Positions 32,286 to 41,987 of a stretch of DNA of 64,000 bases are shown in pieces (position 1 is the stretch's first letter; each line of letters begins with the position of its first letter). The DNA is from Thermococcus sp. EP1 (GTDB lineage Archaea > Methanobacteriota_B > Thermococci > Thermococcales > Thermococcaceae). The position numbers and the translations under genes are program-made. The stretch is from assembly GCF_001317345.1 (NCBI RefSeq), contig NZ_JXCG01000007.1, positions 1 to 64,000 on the forward strand. Reading direction: 5' to 3'. The notes below the pieces were generated by a model. That model saw only the letters and a program-made list of their open reading frames with translations. It had not been told where the DNA came from and did no database searches.

Positions 32286-34424
32286 ATGAAGGAGAAAAAA
32301 ATGGATGAGAAACACGGAAATATGGAAAATCATATAGAAATGAACCATGAGAGACATGAAAAAGATCATATGCACATGGAACATGAGAGCACGCATGAAG
32401 AAGTAGAACATGGAGGACATGAAATGCACGCTCACGAAGAGCACGAGATGCATGAACATGGAGAGCACAAACATTCACATGCAGAACATCACAAAATGAT
32501 GATGGAAGATTTCAAGAAGAGGTTTATAGTTTCTGCAATACTCACAATTCCCATATTACTTCTCTCCCCGTTAATTCAGAAGTTTTTAGGATTTACATTC
32601 ACATTTAAGGGAGACCATTATGTCCTCTTTACACTTTCGGCAATAGTGTACTTCTACGGAGGCTGGCCATTCCTTAACGGCATGATAGACGAGCTCAAGA
32701 AAAAATTACCTGGAATGATGACGCTCATAGCCCTAGCAATTACAGTGGCATTCTCCTATAGTGTTGCCGTAACATTTGGGCTTCCTGGAAAGACTTTCTA
32801 TTGGGAGCTTGCAACACTTATTGACATCATGCTTCTGGGCCATTACATAGAGATGCGTTCTGTTCTTGGTGCATCGAGAGCATTAGAGGAACTAATAAAG
32901 TTGATGCCAACTGAAGCTCACTTAATAACTCCTGAAGGAGTTAAAGATATCCCAGTTAGTGAATTGAAGAAGGGAGACATTGTTCTTGTCAAGCCTGGTG
33001 AAAAAATACCTTCAGATGGTATTATAATAGAGGGGGAAACAAGTGTAAACGAGGCAATGCTCACAGGTGAGTCAAAGCCAGTTTATAAGAAGGTAGGAGA
33101 TGGTGTAATAGGTGGTTCAATAAATCTTGAAGGGGCTATAAAAGTTAGGATAGAAAAAACTGGAAAGGATACATATCTAATGCAGGTGGTTGAACTTGTA
33201 AGACAGGCCCAAGAGACGAGATCACGGACTCAAGACTTAGCAAATAGAGCAGCTTTTTGGCTTACTCTTATAGCGATAACTGCAGGAAGCATAACTCTTG
33301 GTAGTTGGCTTTACTTAGGAATGCCATTTGTTTTTGCCCTTGAAAGAATGGTCACCGTCATGGTTATAACCTGCCCGCATGCGCTTGGACTGGCAGTTCC
33401 TTTAGTGGTTTCGGTCTCCACATCAATTTCAGCGAAGAAGGGAATTCTTATTAGGAACAGAGAGGCCTTTGAAAGAGCAAAGGATGTTCAAGTGGTTGTA
33501 TTTGACAAGACAGGAACACTCACCGAGGGAAAATTTGAGGTAACTGACGTTATTTCACTTGATGAATTTGAGGAGGAAGAGTTAATAAAATATGCTGCTA
33601 CTTTAGAAAGTCATTCCTCTCACCCAATAGCCCAGGGAATAGTAGAAAAAGCTAAAGAGCTTGGTATTGAGTTCTATGATATAGAAGAATCCAAAGTTCT
33701 TCCAGGTAAGGGCGTTCAGGGGATTATTAATGGTAAAGAAGTGTTCGTCGTGAGCCCAGGCTTTCTAAAGGAGAAAGGCCTTTGGAAAGATGATGAACGT
33801 GTTAACAAAGTTCTCGAGCAGGGCAAGACAGTGGTATTCTTGCTTATTGATGGTAGGCTCGTAGGTGCTTTGGCTCTAGCCGACAGAATAAGACCAGAAT
33901 CCCGAGAAGCTGTGAAGAGGCTCCACGAGATGGGAATTAAGGCATACATGCTTACAGGTGACAACGCCAAAGTTGCGAAATGGGTGGCAGAAGAGCTTGG
34001 CTTAGATGGATTCTTCGCTGAGGTCTTGCCTCATCAGAAATCTGAAAAAGTACAAGAACTCCAGAAAGAGGGTTTAATTGTTGCAATGGTCGGAGACGGA
34101 ATAAACGATGCTCCAGCTTTAATTCAAGCTGATGTAGGGATTGCCATTGGAGCTGGAACCGACGTGGCAATAGAAAGTGCAGATATAATTTTAGTTAAAA
34201 ACGATCCAAGAGACGTTATAACAGCGATACATCTTGCAAGGGCAACCTATGGAAAGATGGTGCAGAACTTAGCATGGGCTACAGGATATAATACGTTTGC
34301 AATTCCTTTGGCAGCGGGGACACTTTACAGCTATGGAATACTATTAAGTCCAGCAGTTGGTGCTTTGTTAATGAGCTTAAGCACAGTTATAGTGGCAATA
34401 AATGCGAGGTTCTTGAAAGTCTAG
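32286..34424 (+). CDS. copB: P1B-3 type copper-exporting ATPase CopB
   Basis: A 712-aa P-type ATPase. Residues 1-75 form a Met/His/Glu-rich metal-binding tail with no HMA domain. The TM6 motif is TCPHALGLAVPL (CPH rather than CPC), diagnostic of CopB pumps for Cu(II)/Cu(I). Phosphorylation Asp407 lies in DKTGTLTEG; LTGES, HP in SHSSHPIAQG and [10 protein letters not shown] are all present. ATG at 32286 follows GGTGG by 5 nt; upstream ATGs at 32265 and 32274 lack sites. The window also encodes CopA (44978), so two copper pumps of different class coexist. Confidence 0.93.
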   Translation: MKEKKMDEKHGNMENHIEMNHERHEKDHMHMEHESTHEEVEHGGHEMHAHEEHEMHEHGEHKHSHAEHHKMMMEDFKKRFIVSAILTIPILLLSPLIQKFLGFTFTFKGDHYVLFTLSAIVYFYGGWPFLNGMIDELKKKLPGMMTLIALAITVAFSYSVAVTFGLPGKTFYWELATLIDIMLLGHYIEMRSVLGASRALEELIKLMPTEAHLITPEGVKDIPVSELKKGDIVLVKPGEKIPSDGIIIEGETSVNEAMLTGESKPVYKKVGDGVIGGSINLEGAIKVRIEKTGKDTYLMQVVELVRQAQETRSRTQDLANRAAFWLTLIAITAGSITLGSWLYLGMPFVFALERMVTVMVITCPHALGLAVPLVVSVSTSISAKKGILIRNREAFERAKDVQVVVFDKTGTLTEGKFEVTDVISLDEFEEEELIKYAATLESHSSHPIAQGIVEKAKELGIEFYDIEESKVLPGKGVQGIINGKEVFVVSPGFLKEKGLWKDDERVNKVLEQGKTVVFLLIDGRLVGALALADRIRPESREAVKRLHEMGIKAYMLTGDNAKVAKWVAEELGLDGFFAEVLPHQKSEKVQELQKEGLIVAMVGDGINDAPALIQADVGIAIGAGTDVAIESADIILVKNDPRDVITAIHLARATYGKMVQNLAWATGYNTFAIPLAAGTLYSYGILLSPAVGALLMSLSTVIVAINARFLKV

Positions 34425-34498
34425 TGTAGTCACATTAGATTTTCTCTGTTTTTTACCATTGTTTTGTTTTCTAAGGGTTAAGTTTAAATAGTATAATG

Positions 34499-34512
34499 AC
34501 CGACTGGTCGGT
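34499..34512. promoter_or_regulatory. TetR-type operator ACCGAC-TG-GTCGGT
   Basis: Perfect 6-bp arms just downstream of a TATA-like TTTAAATAGTATA (about 34483-34495) and 19 bp before the RND start. GACCG/CGGTC palindromes are typical of TetR-family operators; the likely ligand is the TetR gene at 37028. Confidence 0.65.
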
Positions 34513-34531
34513 AGGTAAGAGGTGATTGAGA

Positions 34532-36937
34532 ATGCAAAAAATAGCCAAATGGATTGCTTTTCATCCAAAAAGTGCTATAGCACTAGTTTTAGTCATTACA
34601 ATTATCTTTACTTCTTTCACTGCTAATCTACAGGAGGAAACTAGCTTAGAGAGCCTGTTTCCTAATTATCCCGAAGTTGGAATAATGGAGGATATACAAA
34701 ATGATTTTGGAAATCAGGAACCGGTGATAATACTTATTCAGGGGGAAGATGTCTTAACGCCAGAATATTTCAAGAAAACAGCAGATATCACAGAGAAGAT
34801 TTGGAAAGATACTATCATTAACTCTGCTTTAATGGAGCCCAAAGATGAGAGTATAACCTCTCTTCCTGAATTTTTGGCTATCTATCGGCTTTCGCTGAAA
34901 GGAAATTTTAATCCTTCCAAAGAACAGGTTTTGGAAGAAATACGCTCTTTTGCATCAAAAGACGAGATAATCAGAACTTTTAATGCTTTTCTGGAGGATC
35001 CAAATGTTCCTCAAGTTATGAAAGATTATGTTCTCGTTTTTCTGCCGAAGACTTTTGATAGAGAGGCTATGAAAAGCGATAAGATGGTGATTTACATCTC
35101 GTTAGACGCTGCCCTCTCGAATGGTGAACTTGAGAAGATTGAGCTTAGAATTGAGAGCACGGCCAAAAGCATTGATGCAAAAACTCTAACTTACGGCTTC
35201 AAGCTCCTGAACTACTATTATGTAAAAACGGAGGAGCGTTTAATTCCTGCATTTTTGATTGCATTGATTTTAATTCTAGCTTTGATGATACTTAACTTTA
35301 GGCGCTTAAGTGATGTTGCGATCTCGCTAACAACGCTCTTTTTGGCAATGCTTTGGACTTTTGGTCTAGCTGGGCTTTTAGAATGGAAAATTGATGTAAT
35401 GGCTGGCATGGTGCCCATATTAATTCTTGGTTTGGGCATAGACTTCTCTTTTCACGTGCTCATGAACTACAGGGAGAAGCTTAAGGAAACTTCCGATCCT
35501 AAGAAGTCCGCTTATTTAGTGCTCTCCACAGTTGGAATTGCTCTTCTTTTGGCGATGGTTACAACTGTTGTAGGCTTTTCATCGAATGGAATTTCTAAAA
35601 TTCCAAGCATGAGGCATTTTGGATTTCTTTCGGCTTTTTCAATTCTGGCGATTTTTGTGCTAAACTTAACATTTGTTCCTGCCATGAGAGAGCTGTTGGA
35701 TTTAAGAAAAGCCAAAAGGCAGTTTGAAACCTTTAAACAAAGAGAACTCGTTAAAAATGGTGTAATCAAAAGGCTTCTCTGGCTCATTAAGAAGCCTTCG
35801 ATAGTGGTTATCTTTCTTATCATAATTTTTGGTGTAGCTCTGCCCGGCTGGGCTTTGGGCTTTGGAATGAAGGCTTCATATGATCCAACAGGGGAGTTAG
35901 CTACAGATTTGGACATAACCAAAGCCTATGATATCTTAAATGAAGAATTCGATGTTGGCACGGAGACTGTTTTCATACGGGTTGATGGCAAGTTAACAGA
36001 CCCAAAATTCTGGGACGAGCTTGAAAAAGCTATTGAAAATATGAATGATGACAAATATATAGTTGTTTATGGTGAAAAAGCCCGTGTGGAATGGATTTTA
36101 AGCCTACTCCCATTCTTCATAATGGAAGATCAAAGAGTTGCAGGCGCTTACATCTTAGTGGATAAAAATAGGGATGGTAAAATCGATAGGGATGTAACTC
36201 CTGCAGAGCTAAAAGCTTTCTTAAGCGCTCTTTATGAGGCTCCGATGGGGAAGTATTATCTCCACAAGGATGAAAATGGAAACTTTGATGGCTTAATAAT
36301 AAGGGTTGCAACGAGGACAAAGCTTGGTTACCATGGCAAAAAGCTTTTGGAAGAGCTTAAAGAGGACTTTAAGGCCGTTAACGCGAATGTAAGCTTTACG
36401 GGGATGCCAATAATCTGGGCCAGAGGGTTGGACGACATTAGGGATTCGATGGCAAACTCTATTTTCCTATGCTTAGCATTTGCTTTCATAGTGCTTCCAA
36501 TAGCGTTTGGTCTTTTCCACCGTTCTCCATTGTTAGGATTCCTAACGGCTCTTCCTCCGTTCATAACCATTGGATGGCTCTTCATGACAATGAAGTTCTT
36601 GGGAATTCCACTAAATATGATGACTGCAATGGTTGGAGCAATAATAGTTGGTATAGGAATAGATTATCCAATTCACATAGCAAATCGGTGGGCACTTGAA
36701 AGAAAAGAAGGTAAAACTCTGGAGGAGTGTTATGCAATTTCTCTATCTAGCACAGGAAAGGAGGTGCTGTACTCTGCTCTAACGACTCTTGTTGCCTTTG
36801 GAGTTTTTATTCTTATACCAATACCAGTAATTGCCCAATTCGCCATTACAACGCTTTTTGGGTTGATATACAGTTTTGTTGGGGCAGTACTAACTTTGCC
36901 ACTTCTCTTGAGGTCATTTTGGCACAGGAGTGATTGA
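34532..36937 (+). CDS. RND-superfamily (MMPL-type) exporter
   Basis: An 801-aa membrane transporter with the duplicated RND layout: TM1, large external loop (about 30-225), TM2-6, TM7, second loop (about 440-610), TM8-12. RND motifs GLGIDFSFHVLMNYRE and GIGIDYPIHIANRW occur in the two halves. Family members export lipids, hopanoids or drugs using proton flux; the cargo here is unknown. ATG at 34532 follows GGTGAT. A TetR operator at the promoter and a tetR gene downstream point to inducible export. Confidence 0.88.
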   Translation: MQKIAKWIAFHPKSAIALVLVITIIFTSFTANLQEETSLESLFPNYPEVGIMEDIQNDFGNQEPVIILIQGEDVLTPEYFKKTADITEKIWKDTIINSALMEPKDESITSLPEFLAIYRLSLKGNFNPSKEQVLEEIRSFASKDEIIRTFNAFLEDPNVPQVMKDYVLVFLPKTFDREAMKSDKMVIYISLDAALSNGELEKIELRIESTAKSIDAKTLTYGFKLLNYYYVKTEERLIPAFLIALILILALMILNFRRLSDVAISLTTLFLAMLWTFGLAGLLEWKIDVMAGMVPILILGLGIDFSFHVLMNYREKLKETSDPKKSAYLVLSTVGIALLLAMVTTVVGFSSNGISKIPSMRHFGFLSAFSILAIFVLNLTFVPAMRELLDLRKAKRQFETFKQRELVKNGVIKRLLWLIKKPSIVVIFLIIIFGVALPGWALGFGMKASYDPTGELATDLDITKAYDILNEEFDVGTETVFIRVDGKLTDPKFWDELEKAIENMNDDKYIVVYGEKARVEWILSLLPFFIMEDQRVAGAYILVDKNRDGKIDRDVTPAELKAFLSALYEAPMGKYYLHKDENGNFDGLIIRVATRTKLGYHGKKLLEELKEDFKAVNANVSFTGMPIIWARGLDDIRDSMANSIFLCLAFAFIVLPIAFGLFHRSPLLGFLTALPPFITIGWLFMTMKFLGIPLNMMTAMVGAIIVGIGIDYPIHIANRWALERKEGKTLEECYAISLSSTGKEVLYSALTTLVAFGVFILIPIPVIAQFAITTLFGLIYSFVGAVLTLPLLLRSFWHRSD

Positions 36938-37027
36938 AGTGGTGAAGGTCATAGAGGAGTATTGGATTTAAAACGTATTGAAAAGGGTAGTTAATTGTTT
37001 TTATTCACATGGAGGAGGTTGCTGAAA

Positions 37028-37591
37028 ATGAGGAGGAAAGAAACTAAAGAGAGGATTTTAGAGGTTGCCCTTGAACTTTTTAGCGAGAGAGCTTATGATG
37101 ATGTTTCAATGGAGGAAATTGCGAAAAAAGTTGGACTCTCAAAAGGAGGGCTCTTCTATCACTTTTCCTCAAAGTATGAGCTTGCTAAAGAAGCGTTGTT
37201 TTATGGATTTGAGCAGTGGGCTAAGGCAATATTCCCTAAAATTCTAAGTGCAAAGTCGCCGGAAGATAAGTTTAAAGCGCTGATTGATTATTCATTTGAG
37301 TTTATTTTGGATAACCCAAAACTTTCGCGTTTTTTCTTAGAGGTTTATGAAGAGAGCATCAAACATGGAAACGGATTGGAACAGTGGAAGGGATTTTATG
37401 AGGAGTATTTAGAGCTCTTCGGTAGTATTTTTGAGGAACTTGGAGTCTTAAATCCAAGGGTAAGGGCAATACTTTTTGGAGCTCTTTTGGATGGTTTGGC
37501 CATTCATTATCTAATGGCGGGGGAATATTTTGATATCAGAGACCTGAAAAAGGAAATTCTTGAAATCTTTCTTGCTGGGAGAAAGGACTGA
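37028..37591 (+). CDS. TetR-family transcriptional repressor
   Basis: A 187-aa regulator. The N-terminal HTH is clear: ERILEVALELFSERAYDDVSMEEIAKKVGLSKGGLFYHFSSKYELAKEAL (written in parts: helix 1 ERILEVALELF, recognition helix SKGGLFYHF). The C-terminal ligand-binding helices are unassigned. ATG at 37028 has GGAGG 8 nt upstream. It follows the RND exporter, whose promoter holds a TetR-type palindrome, giving a simple feedback loop. Confidence 0.9.
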   Translation: MRRKETKERILEVALELFSERAYDDVSMEEIAKKVGLSKGGLFYHFSSKYELAKEALFYGFEQWAKAIFPKILSAKSPEDKFKALIDYSFEFILDNPKLSRFFLEVYEESIKHGNGLEQWKGFYEEYLELFGSIFEELGVLNPRVRAILFGALLDGLAIHYLMAGEYFDIRDLKKEILEIFLAGRKD

Positions 37592-37711
37592 AGGCTTGAT
37601 GTTCATATACATTAAGGATAGTGGACTTAAAAAGAGGGGGAGAGAGTAAAGGATCATAGAATGAAAGTAGAAAACTTACATTACTTTATTTTTTGCGAAA
37701 TTGGGGATTGC

Positions 37712-37735
37712 TATTTTTACACTTTGGTAAAAATA
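37712..37735. promoter_or_regulatory. Palindrome TATTTTTAC-N6-GTAAAAATA before the SHOCT gene
   Basis: Perfect 9-bp arms. Its inner 16 bases TTTTACACTTTGGTAA (37715-37730) match TTTTACATTTTGTTAA between copR and copA at 14 of 16 positions, suggesting a shared regulator, possibly CopR. It lies just before the probable TATA (CTTTATAGAT, about 37748-37757). Confidence 0.5.
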
Positions 37736-37781
37736 AGAGATATAACTCTTTATAGATAAGTAATAAGTGAGGCGAGCAAAA

Positions 37782-38081
37782 ATGATGTTTGAAAATTTTG
37801 GAAACTATCTCGTTCACATGGGAGAATTTGAATGGGGGTGGCATGACATGATGGGATTTGGCTACTTTGGAATCGTCGGAGCAATATTCATGCTCTTATT
37901 CTGGGTTGCAATAATAGTTGCAGTAGTATGGTTCATTAAGTGGATAATCGAGCAGAGCTCAAGCGGGACCACAAAGACATCAAAAAATCGAGCACTTGAA
38001 ATACTTGACGAGAAATATGCAAGGGGAGAAATAGATGACGAGGAATACGAAAGAAGAAAAAGGAAGCTTCTAGAAGGTTAG
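37782..38081 (+). CDS. Small membrane protein with SHOCT domain
   Basis: A 99-aa protein. An N-terminal segment containing HMGEFEWGWHDMMGFGYFG (His/Met/Trp-rich) precedes one long TM helix (IVGAIFMLLFWVAIIVAVVWFIKW), and the C-terminus is a SHOCT oligomerisation motif (ALEILDEKYARGEIDDEEYE). Similar small proteins accompany metal transporters. Start at 37782 or 37785; RBS weak (GAGGCGAG). The copper-region-like palindrome upstream suggests a link to copper. Confidence 0.75.
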   Translation: MMFENFGNYLVHMGEFEWGWHDMMGFGYFGIVGAIFMLLFWVAIIVAVVWFIKWIIEQSSSGTTKTSKNRALEILDEKYARGEIDDEEYERRKRKLLEG

Positions 38082-38178
38082 TACTTTTTCATCTGTTTTC
38101 AGATTTTTTAATATTTTTATGTTATTACCCAATTTTAAAGAATATAAGCAACTGCTTGATGAATGAAGGCGGTGGAAA

Positions 38179-38727
38179 ATGAATTCGAAAAAATACGACC
38201 AGCAGAAAATTCACTTAATTGTCAAGAGGCTTAAAAATACACAGGTTAAGTTTTTAGAGTGCAAACCATCGCGAAGTTTCTCTCATTGTGTCAGGATAGC
38301 AGTGCTTATTGATGCGAGAGTTGAGGAAGTTTTTTCTCTCGTATCCAACATTAATAATCATAGATTATTCTGGCCGGAATATGAGTTTAAATCTGAAGAC
38401 GATGGGGAATTGAAGAAAGGGTTAATATACTACATCCGTGAAAAAGGAGCAGAAAAGTGGGTAAAATATCGAATTGCAGATTTCAACGAAAACTCTTTTT
38501 ATTCCGGAGAAATGATAGGGAACGATCCATTTTTTAAAAAATTGCGATATGAACACTATTTCATCCCTGTGGATAACATGACTATAAGTATTGAGTGTGT
38601 GTACTACACCCTTCGCTATGGTTTTCTGGGGAAAATCTTGAACCTCTTCATAGCAGAGCGTATCATCAAAAAGAGGCTTTTAAAAGCTCACTTAAAGCTA
38701 AAAGAAGTGGCAGAAAAAGAGCTCTAG
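38179..38727 (+). CDS. SRPBCC/START-like domain protein
   Basis: A 182-aa protein. Residues about 30-160 resemble the SRPBCC (polyketide cyclase/START) fold: VRIAVLIDARVEEVFSLVSNINNHRLFWPEYEF, then a long C-terminal helix (FIAERIIKKRLLKAHLKLKEVAE). Such domains bind hydrophobic ligands. No partner evident; its stop directly abuts the stop of the convergent methyltransferase with no base between. GGCGGTGG before ATG. Confidence 0.65.
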   Translation: MNSKKYDQQKIHLIVKRLKNTQVKFLECKPSRSFSHCVRIAVLIDARVEEVFSLVSNINNHRLFWPEYEFKSEDDGELKKGLIYYIREKGAEKWVKYRIADFNENSFYSGEMIGNDPFFKKLRYEHYFIPVDNMTISIECVYYTLRYGFLGKILNLFIAERIIKKRLLKAHLKLKEVAEKEL

Positions 38728-39459
38728 TTAAGCAAACACTGCCTTATAAAGCCCGACTATGATGTCACCGACTTCACAGTACACATCCATATAGCTGGTT
38801 TTCACTTCCTTGAATATCTTTGAGCCCATCTCTTTTATTTCCTCTAATGAAAAGCCAAGGTGAGTGTCTTTCAAAGTTTCCTTGAGCTCCTCATGCTCGT
38901 GTTTGAGGACGTCAACTATTATCACCTTACCGCTTTCGTTTAAAACGCTCTTCATGCTCTCTAGTACTCTGTCAGGATTCAGGAAGTGATGGAACGCCAG
39001 GGTGGAGAGCACGATGTCGAATTCTTTTGGAACATTTATGCCGTAGTGTTTATTGGCAATCTCAATGGATTCCCTAATTTTCTCGGCAACTCCCCAAATG
39101 GGTGCTATCCCTTTTTCATTAAGCCTTTTCAGCATGCTTGGAGTTATATCTAAAGCATACACATCTGCTTTGACTCCTCTATCTTCGAGCTTCCTCTTGA
39201 TTCTCTCTGTGAAAAACCCTGAGCCAGCTGCAACGTCTAAGAGCTTAATGCTTTCCTTGTTTAGCTTCAGAATTTCTTTAGCGATATCGTTAACTATTGT
39301 TTCTATGCACTCCTCTCTGAGGTAGTCTCTCACGATATCATCCCTCTGGGGGGCTTCTTCTTCAAAGTACTCTATTTGCTCAACGAGATCTTTCGCTGAC
39401 TTCTTGTCAAAGCCGAGCTTTTTCAAGAATTCTTTAACCTCATCCATGCTTGGTATCAT
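38728..39459 (-). CDS. Class I SAM-dependent methyltransferase in the cbs-metB operon
   Basis: A 243-aa methyltransferase. Motif I is LLDVAAGSGFFTERI, motif II ALDITPSMLKRL, then FDIVLSTLAFHHFLNPDRVLES. The stretch VLKHEHEELKETLKDTHLGF recalls the methyltransferase part of ArsR-methyltransferase fusions seen near methionine and sulfur-amino-acid genes. It overlaps the metB stop by 4 bp and is last in the operon, so it may act on a sulfur amino acid or in SAM/homocysteine balance. GGCGGTGA before ATG. Confidence 0.75.
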   Translation of the reverse strand: MIPSMDEVKEFLKKLGFDKKSAKDLVEQIEYFEEEAPQRDDIVRDYLREECIETIVNDIAKEILKLNKESIKLLDVAAGSGFFTERIKRKLEDRGVKADVYALDITPSMLKRLNEKGIAPIWGVAEKIRESIEIANKHYGINVPKEFDIVLSTLAFHHFLNPDRVLESMKSVLNESGKVIIVDVLKHEHEELKETLKDTHLGFSLEEIKEMGSKIFKEVKTSYMDVYCEVGDIIVGLYKAVFA

Positions 39460-40613
39460 TTTCTCACCGCCTCAAAGCCCCTCTCCAGATCTTCAATGAG
39501 ATCCTCAACGTCTTCTATTCCAACCGAAACTCTGATAAGGGAGTCTTTTATGCCAACTTTCTCCCTTTCCTCCTTTGGAAGAGAGGCGTGGGTCATCAAA
39601 GCCGGGAGCTCAATTAGTGATTCCACTCCTCCCAAGCTTTCAGCCAGTGCAAAAATCTTCAAGCTCTCGACGAATTTCACTGCCTCCTTCAATCCTCCTT
39701 TAAGCTCGAATGAGAGCATTCCCCCAAAGCCGCGCATTTGCCTTCTTGCGAGCTCGTGCTGCGGATGGGAAGGCAAGCCCGGATAGTAAACTCTCTCAAT
39801 CAATGGGTGCTCTTCTAGATACTTTGCAATCCTCATAGCGTTCTTCTCGTGCCTCTCCATCCTAACAGCAAGCGTTTTAATGCCTCTCATAACGAGCCAG
39901 GAGTCAAAGGGGGACAAAATTGCACCGACTGCGTTTTGATGGAACTTCAACTTTTCATAGATCTCATCGTCATTTACCATCACGGCCCCTCCGACAACGT
40001 CGGAGTGACCTCCTAGGTATTTAGTGACGCTGTGGAGAACTATGTCAGCACCTAAGTCAAGGGGATTTTGGAAGTAGGGACTTGCAAATGTGTTGTCCAC
40101 AACCATGACTAAATCTCTCTCATGAGCAATCTCAGATATCGCCTTGATGTCAGCGAGCTTTAAGAGGGGATTTGTGGGAGTTTCGAGCCAAATCATCTTT
40201 GTGTTCTCTTTTATTGCACTTTTGGCGTTTTCCGGTTCCCTTGCATCCACGTAAGTAAACTCAATCCCAAAGCGTTCCATAACTTGATTGAACAGCCTCT
40301 TAGTGCCGCCGTAAAGGTCATCAAAAGCTATGATATGATCTCCTTTCTTTAGTAAAGCTAGGAGTATTGTGGACTCAGCGGCTAACCCCGAGGAAAAAGC
40401 CAACCCATAGTTAGCGTTTTCAAGTGCCGCTAATTTTTTCTCAAGGTTATCCCTTGTGGGGTTGCCGCTTCTGGAGTAAACATAACCTTCCTCAACTTCC
40501 CTTATGCTCTTCTTTGCGAAGGTTGTCGAGAGATGAATGGGGGAGACAACGTCGCCGTACTGCATGTTTTCCGGCTCTTCACCGATGTGAATAGCTTTGG
40601 TTGAAAACTTCAT
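39456..40613 (-). CDS. metB: Cystathionine gamma-synthase/lyase (PLP, Cys/Met metabolism)
   Basis: A 385-aa PLP enzyme of the MetB/CGL family. Substrate and cofactor residues are visible: YSRSGNPTRDNLE, SSGLAAESTI, the PLP lysine in HSVTKYLGGHSDVVGG and the C-terminal RVSVGIEDVEDLI. Sequence alone does not separate synthase from lyase; adjacency to a cystathionine beta-synthase-like gene favours gamma-lyase in the reverse transsulfuration path (homocysteine to cysteine). It overlaps both neighbours by 4 bp. Confidence 0.88.
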   Translation of the reverse strand: MKFSTKAIHIGEEPENMQYGDVVSPIHLSTTFAKKSIREVEEGYVYSRSGNPTRDNLEKKLAALENANYGLAFSSGLAAESTILLALLKKGDHIIAFDDLYGGTKRLFNQVMERFGIEFTYVDAREPENAKSAIKENTKMIWLETPTNPLLKLADIKAISEIAHERDLVMVVDNTFASPYFQNPLDLGADIVLHSVTKYLGGHSDVVGGAVMVNDDEIYEKLKFHQNAVGAILSPFDSWLVMRGIKTLAVRMERHEKNAMRIAKYLEEHPLIERVYYPGLPSHPQHELARRQMRGFGGMLSFELKGGLKEAVKFVESLKIFALAESLGGVESLIELPALMTHASLPKEEREKVGIKDSLIRVSVGIEDVEDLIEDLERGFEAVRK

Positions 40614-41782
40614 CTTAATCCCTCCAGAACTTTTTCATCATCAGTTTCAAAACCGTTCTCAAGAAGCCATTTATCGTTGAATATCTTTGTTAAGTAGTTC
40701 CTTCCAGTGTCTGGGAATATTATAACGACCCTTTTTCCTTTTACTCCATTTTCTTTGAGATATTTTATTGTCCCATATAAAGCAGCTCCTGAAGAGCCAC
40801 CAACTAAGATACCTTCTTTCCTCGCCAAGAAGCGCGTCATTGCAAAGGCTTCCTGATCATTGACGACAACTATATCATCAACTAGGTTCAAATCAACAGT
40901 CTCTGGGAGAATGTCTTCTCCAATTCCTTCTACCAAATATGGATGGGCTTTTTTCACAGCCTCTTCTAGGCTCATCCCCTTCTTTACGAGATTGTATATT
41001 GAACCGACAGGATCAACCCCTATTATCTTCACGTCCCTTCTCTTTTCTTTTATGTAGCGTCCGATGCCAGTGATTGTTCCACCGGTACCTATGCCAGCGA
41101 ATAGATAGTTTATGCTCCCTTTTGTTTGTTTCCAGATCTCTCTCGCTGTGGTCTCATAGTGTGCCAAAGGGTTGTATTTGTTGAAGTACTGGTTGGGAAT
41201 GTAAGCGTAAGGTGTTTCTTCAACTCTTTCATCTAGGATTGCCCTAAGTTCATCAATCTTCTCCTCTTTTACAAGCTTTTGCACATATTCCACTATTTCT
41301 TTAAGTTCTTCTCGAGTCACTGGTCTTTTTTTCTTCCAGATGAGGTTTCTTACAGCCTCAGCTACCTTGTAGTAAGAGTTTGGATCACTTGGGGCAACAG
41401 CAGTAGGTGTTCTGATCACGAAAGCTCCTAGGGCTTTGAGAAGAAACTCCTTTTCAAGACTCATTTTATCTGGCATCGTGAAAACTGTTAAGTATCCTTC
41501 ATCAGCAGCTACCAGGGCTAGACCCAAGCCAGTGTTTCCTGAAGTAGGCTCTATTATAACTCCGCCTTCAACTATTTTTCCTTCTTTTTTAGCGCCTTCA
41601 ATCATGTATTTGCCTATTCTGTCTTTTATACTTCCTCCAGGGTTGAAAAACTCTACTTTGGCATATAACTCATTCTTGACGTTGAAGTACTTCTCTATCT
41701 TTTTAAGCCTGACTAAGGGGGTCTCTCCGATAGTTTGTACGATGTCATCATAAATACTCAATTTTGTGTAATTTTCTACCAT
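40610..41782 (-). CDS. Cystathionine beta-synthase / cysteine synthase-like PLP enzyme
   Basis: A 390-aa fold-type II PLP enzyme. The PLP lysine lies in FFNPGGSIKDRIG, the substrate loop is EPTSGNTGLGLALVA, and the phosphate loop GIGTGGTITGIGRYI. The ending FPDTGRNYLTKIFND is typical of cystathionine beta-synthases, and no C-terminal CBS pair is present. An insertion of about 50 residues (KKKRPVTREELKEIVEYV...) follows the GNTG region. ATG with GGTGAGG upstream. It leads the cbs-metB-methyltransferase operon; 41783-41987 is AT-rich promoter sequence. Confidence 0.85.
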   Translation of the reverse strand: MVENYTKLSIYDDIVQTIGETPLVRLKKIEKYFNVKNELYAKVEFFNPGGSIKDRIGKYMIEGAKKEGKIVEGGVIIEPTSGNTGLGLALVAADEGYLTVFTMPDKMSLEKEFLLKALGAFVIRTPTAVAPSDPNSYYKVAEAVRNLIWKKKRPVTREELKEIVEYVQKLVKEEKIDELRAILDERVEETPYAYIPNQYFNKYNPLAHYETTAREIWKQTKGSINYLFAGIGTGGTITGIGRYIKEKRRDVKIIGVDPVGSIYNLVKKGMSLEEAVKKAHPYLVEGIGEDILPETVDLNLVDDIVVVNDQEAFAMTRFLARKEGILVGGSSGAALYGTIKYLKENGVKGKRVVIIFPDTGRNYLTKIFNDKWLLENGFETDDEKVLEGLR

Positions 41783-41987
41783 CTTAACCCTCACCTACCC
41801 ATTGATGAATAAAAATGCATATATATCTTTCGGTTGTGGCAAAGCTGTTTTTCGAAAAATCGAAAATATTTCAGCCAGATTTAACAAAAGGTTTGGAATA
41901 AAAAGTTTTGGACACAAATGTAGAATGAAGAAATGCTATTCATCCTAAAAACAATATTGTAAAATGGTGCATAAGATGCCAACTTGA

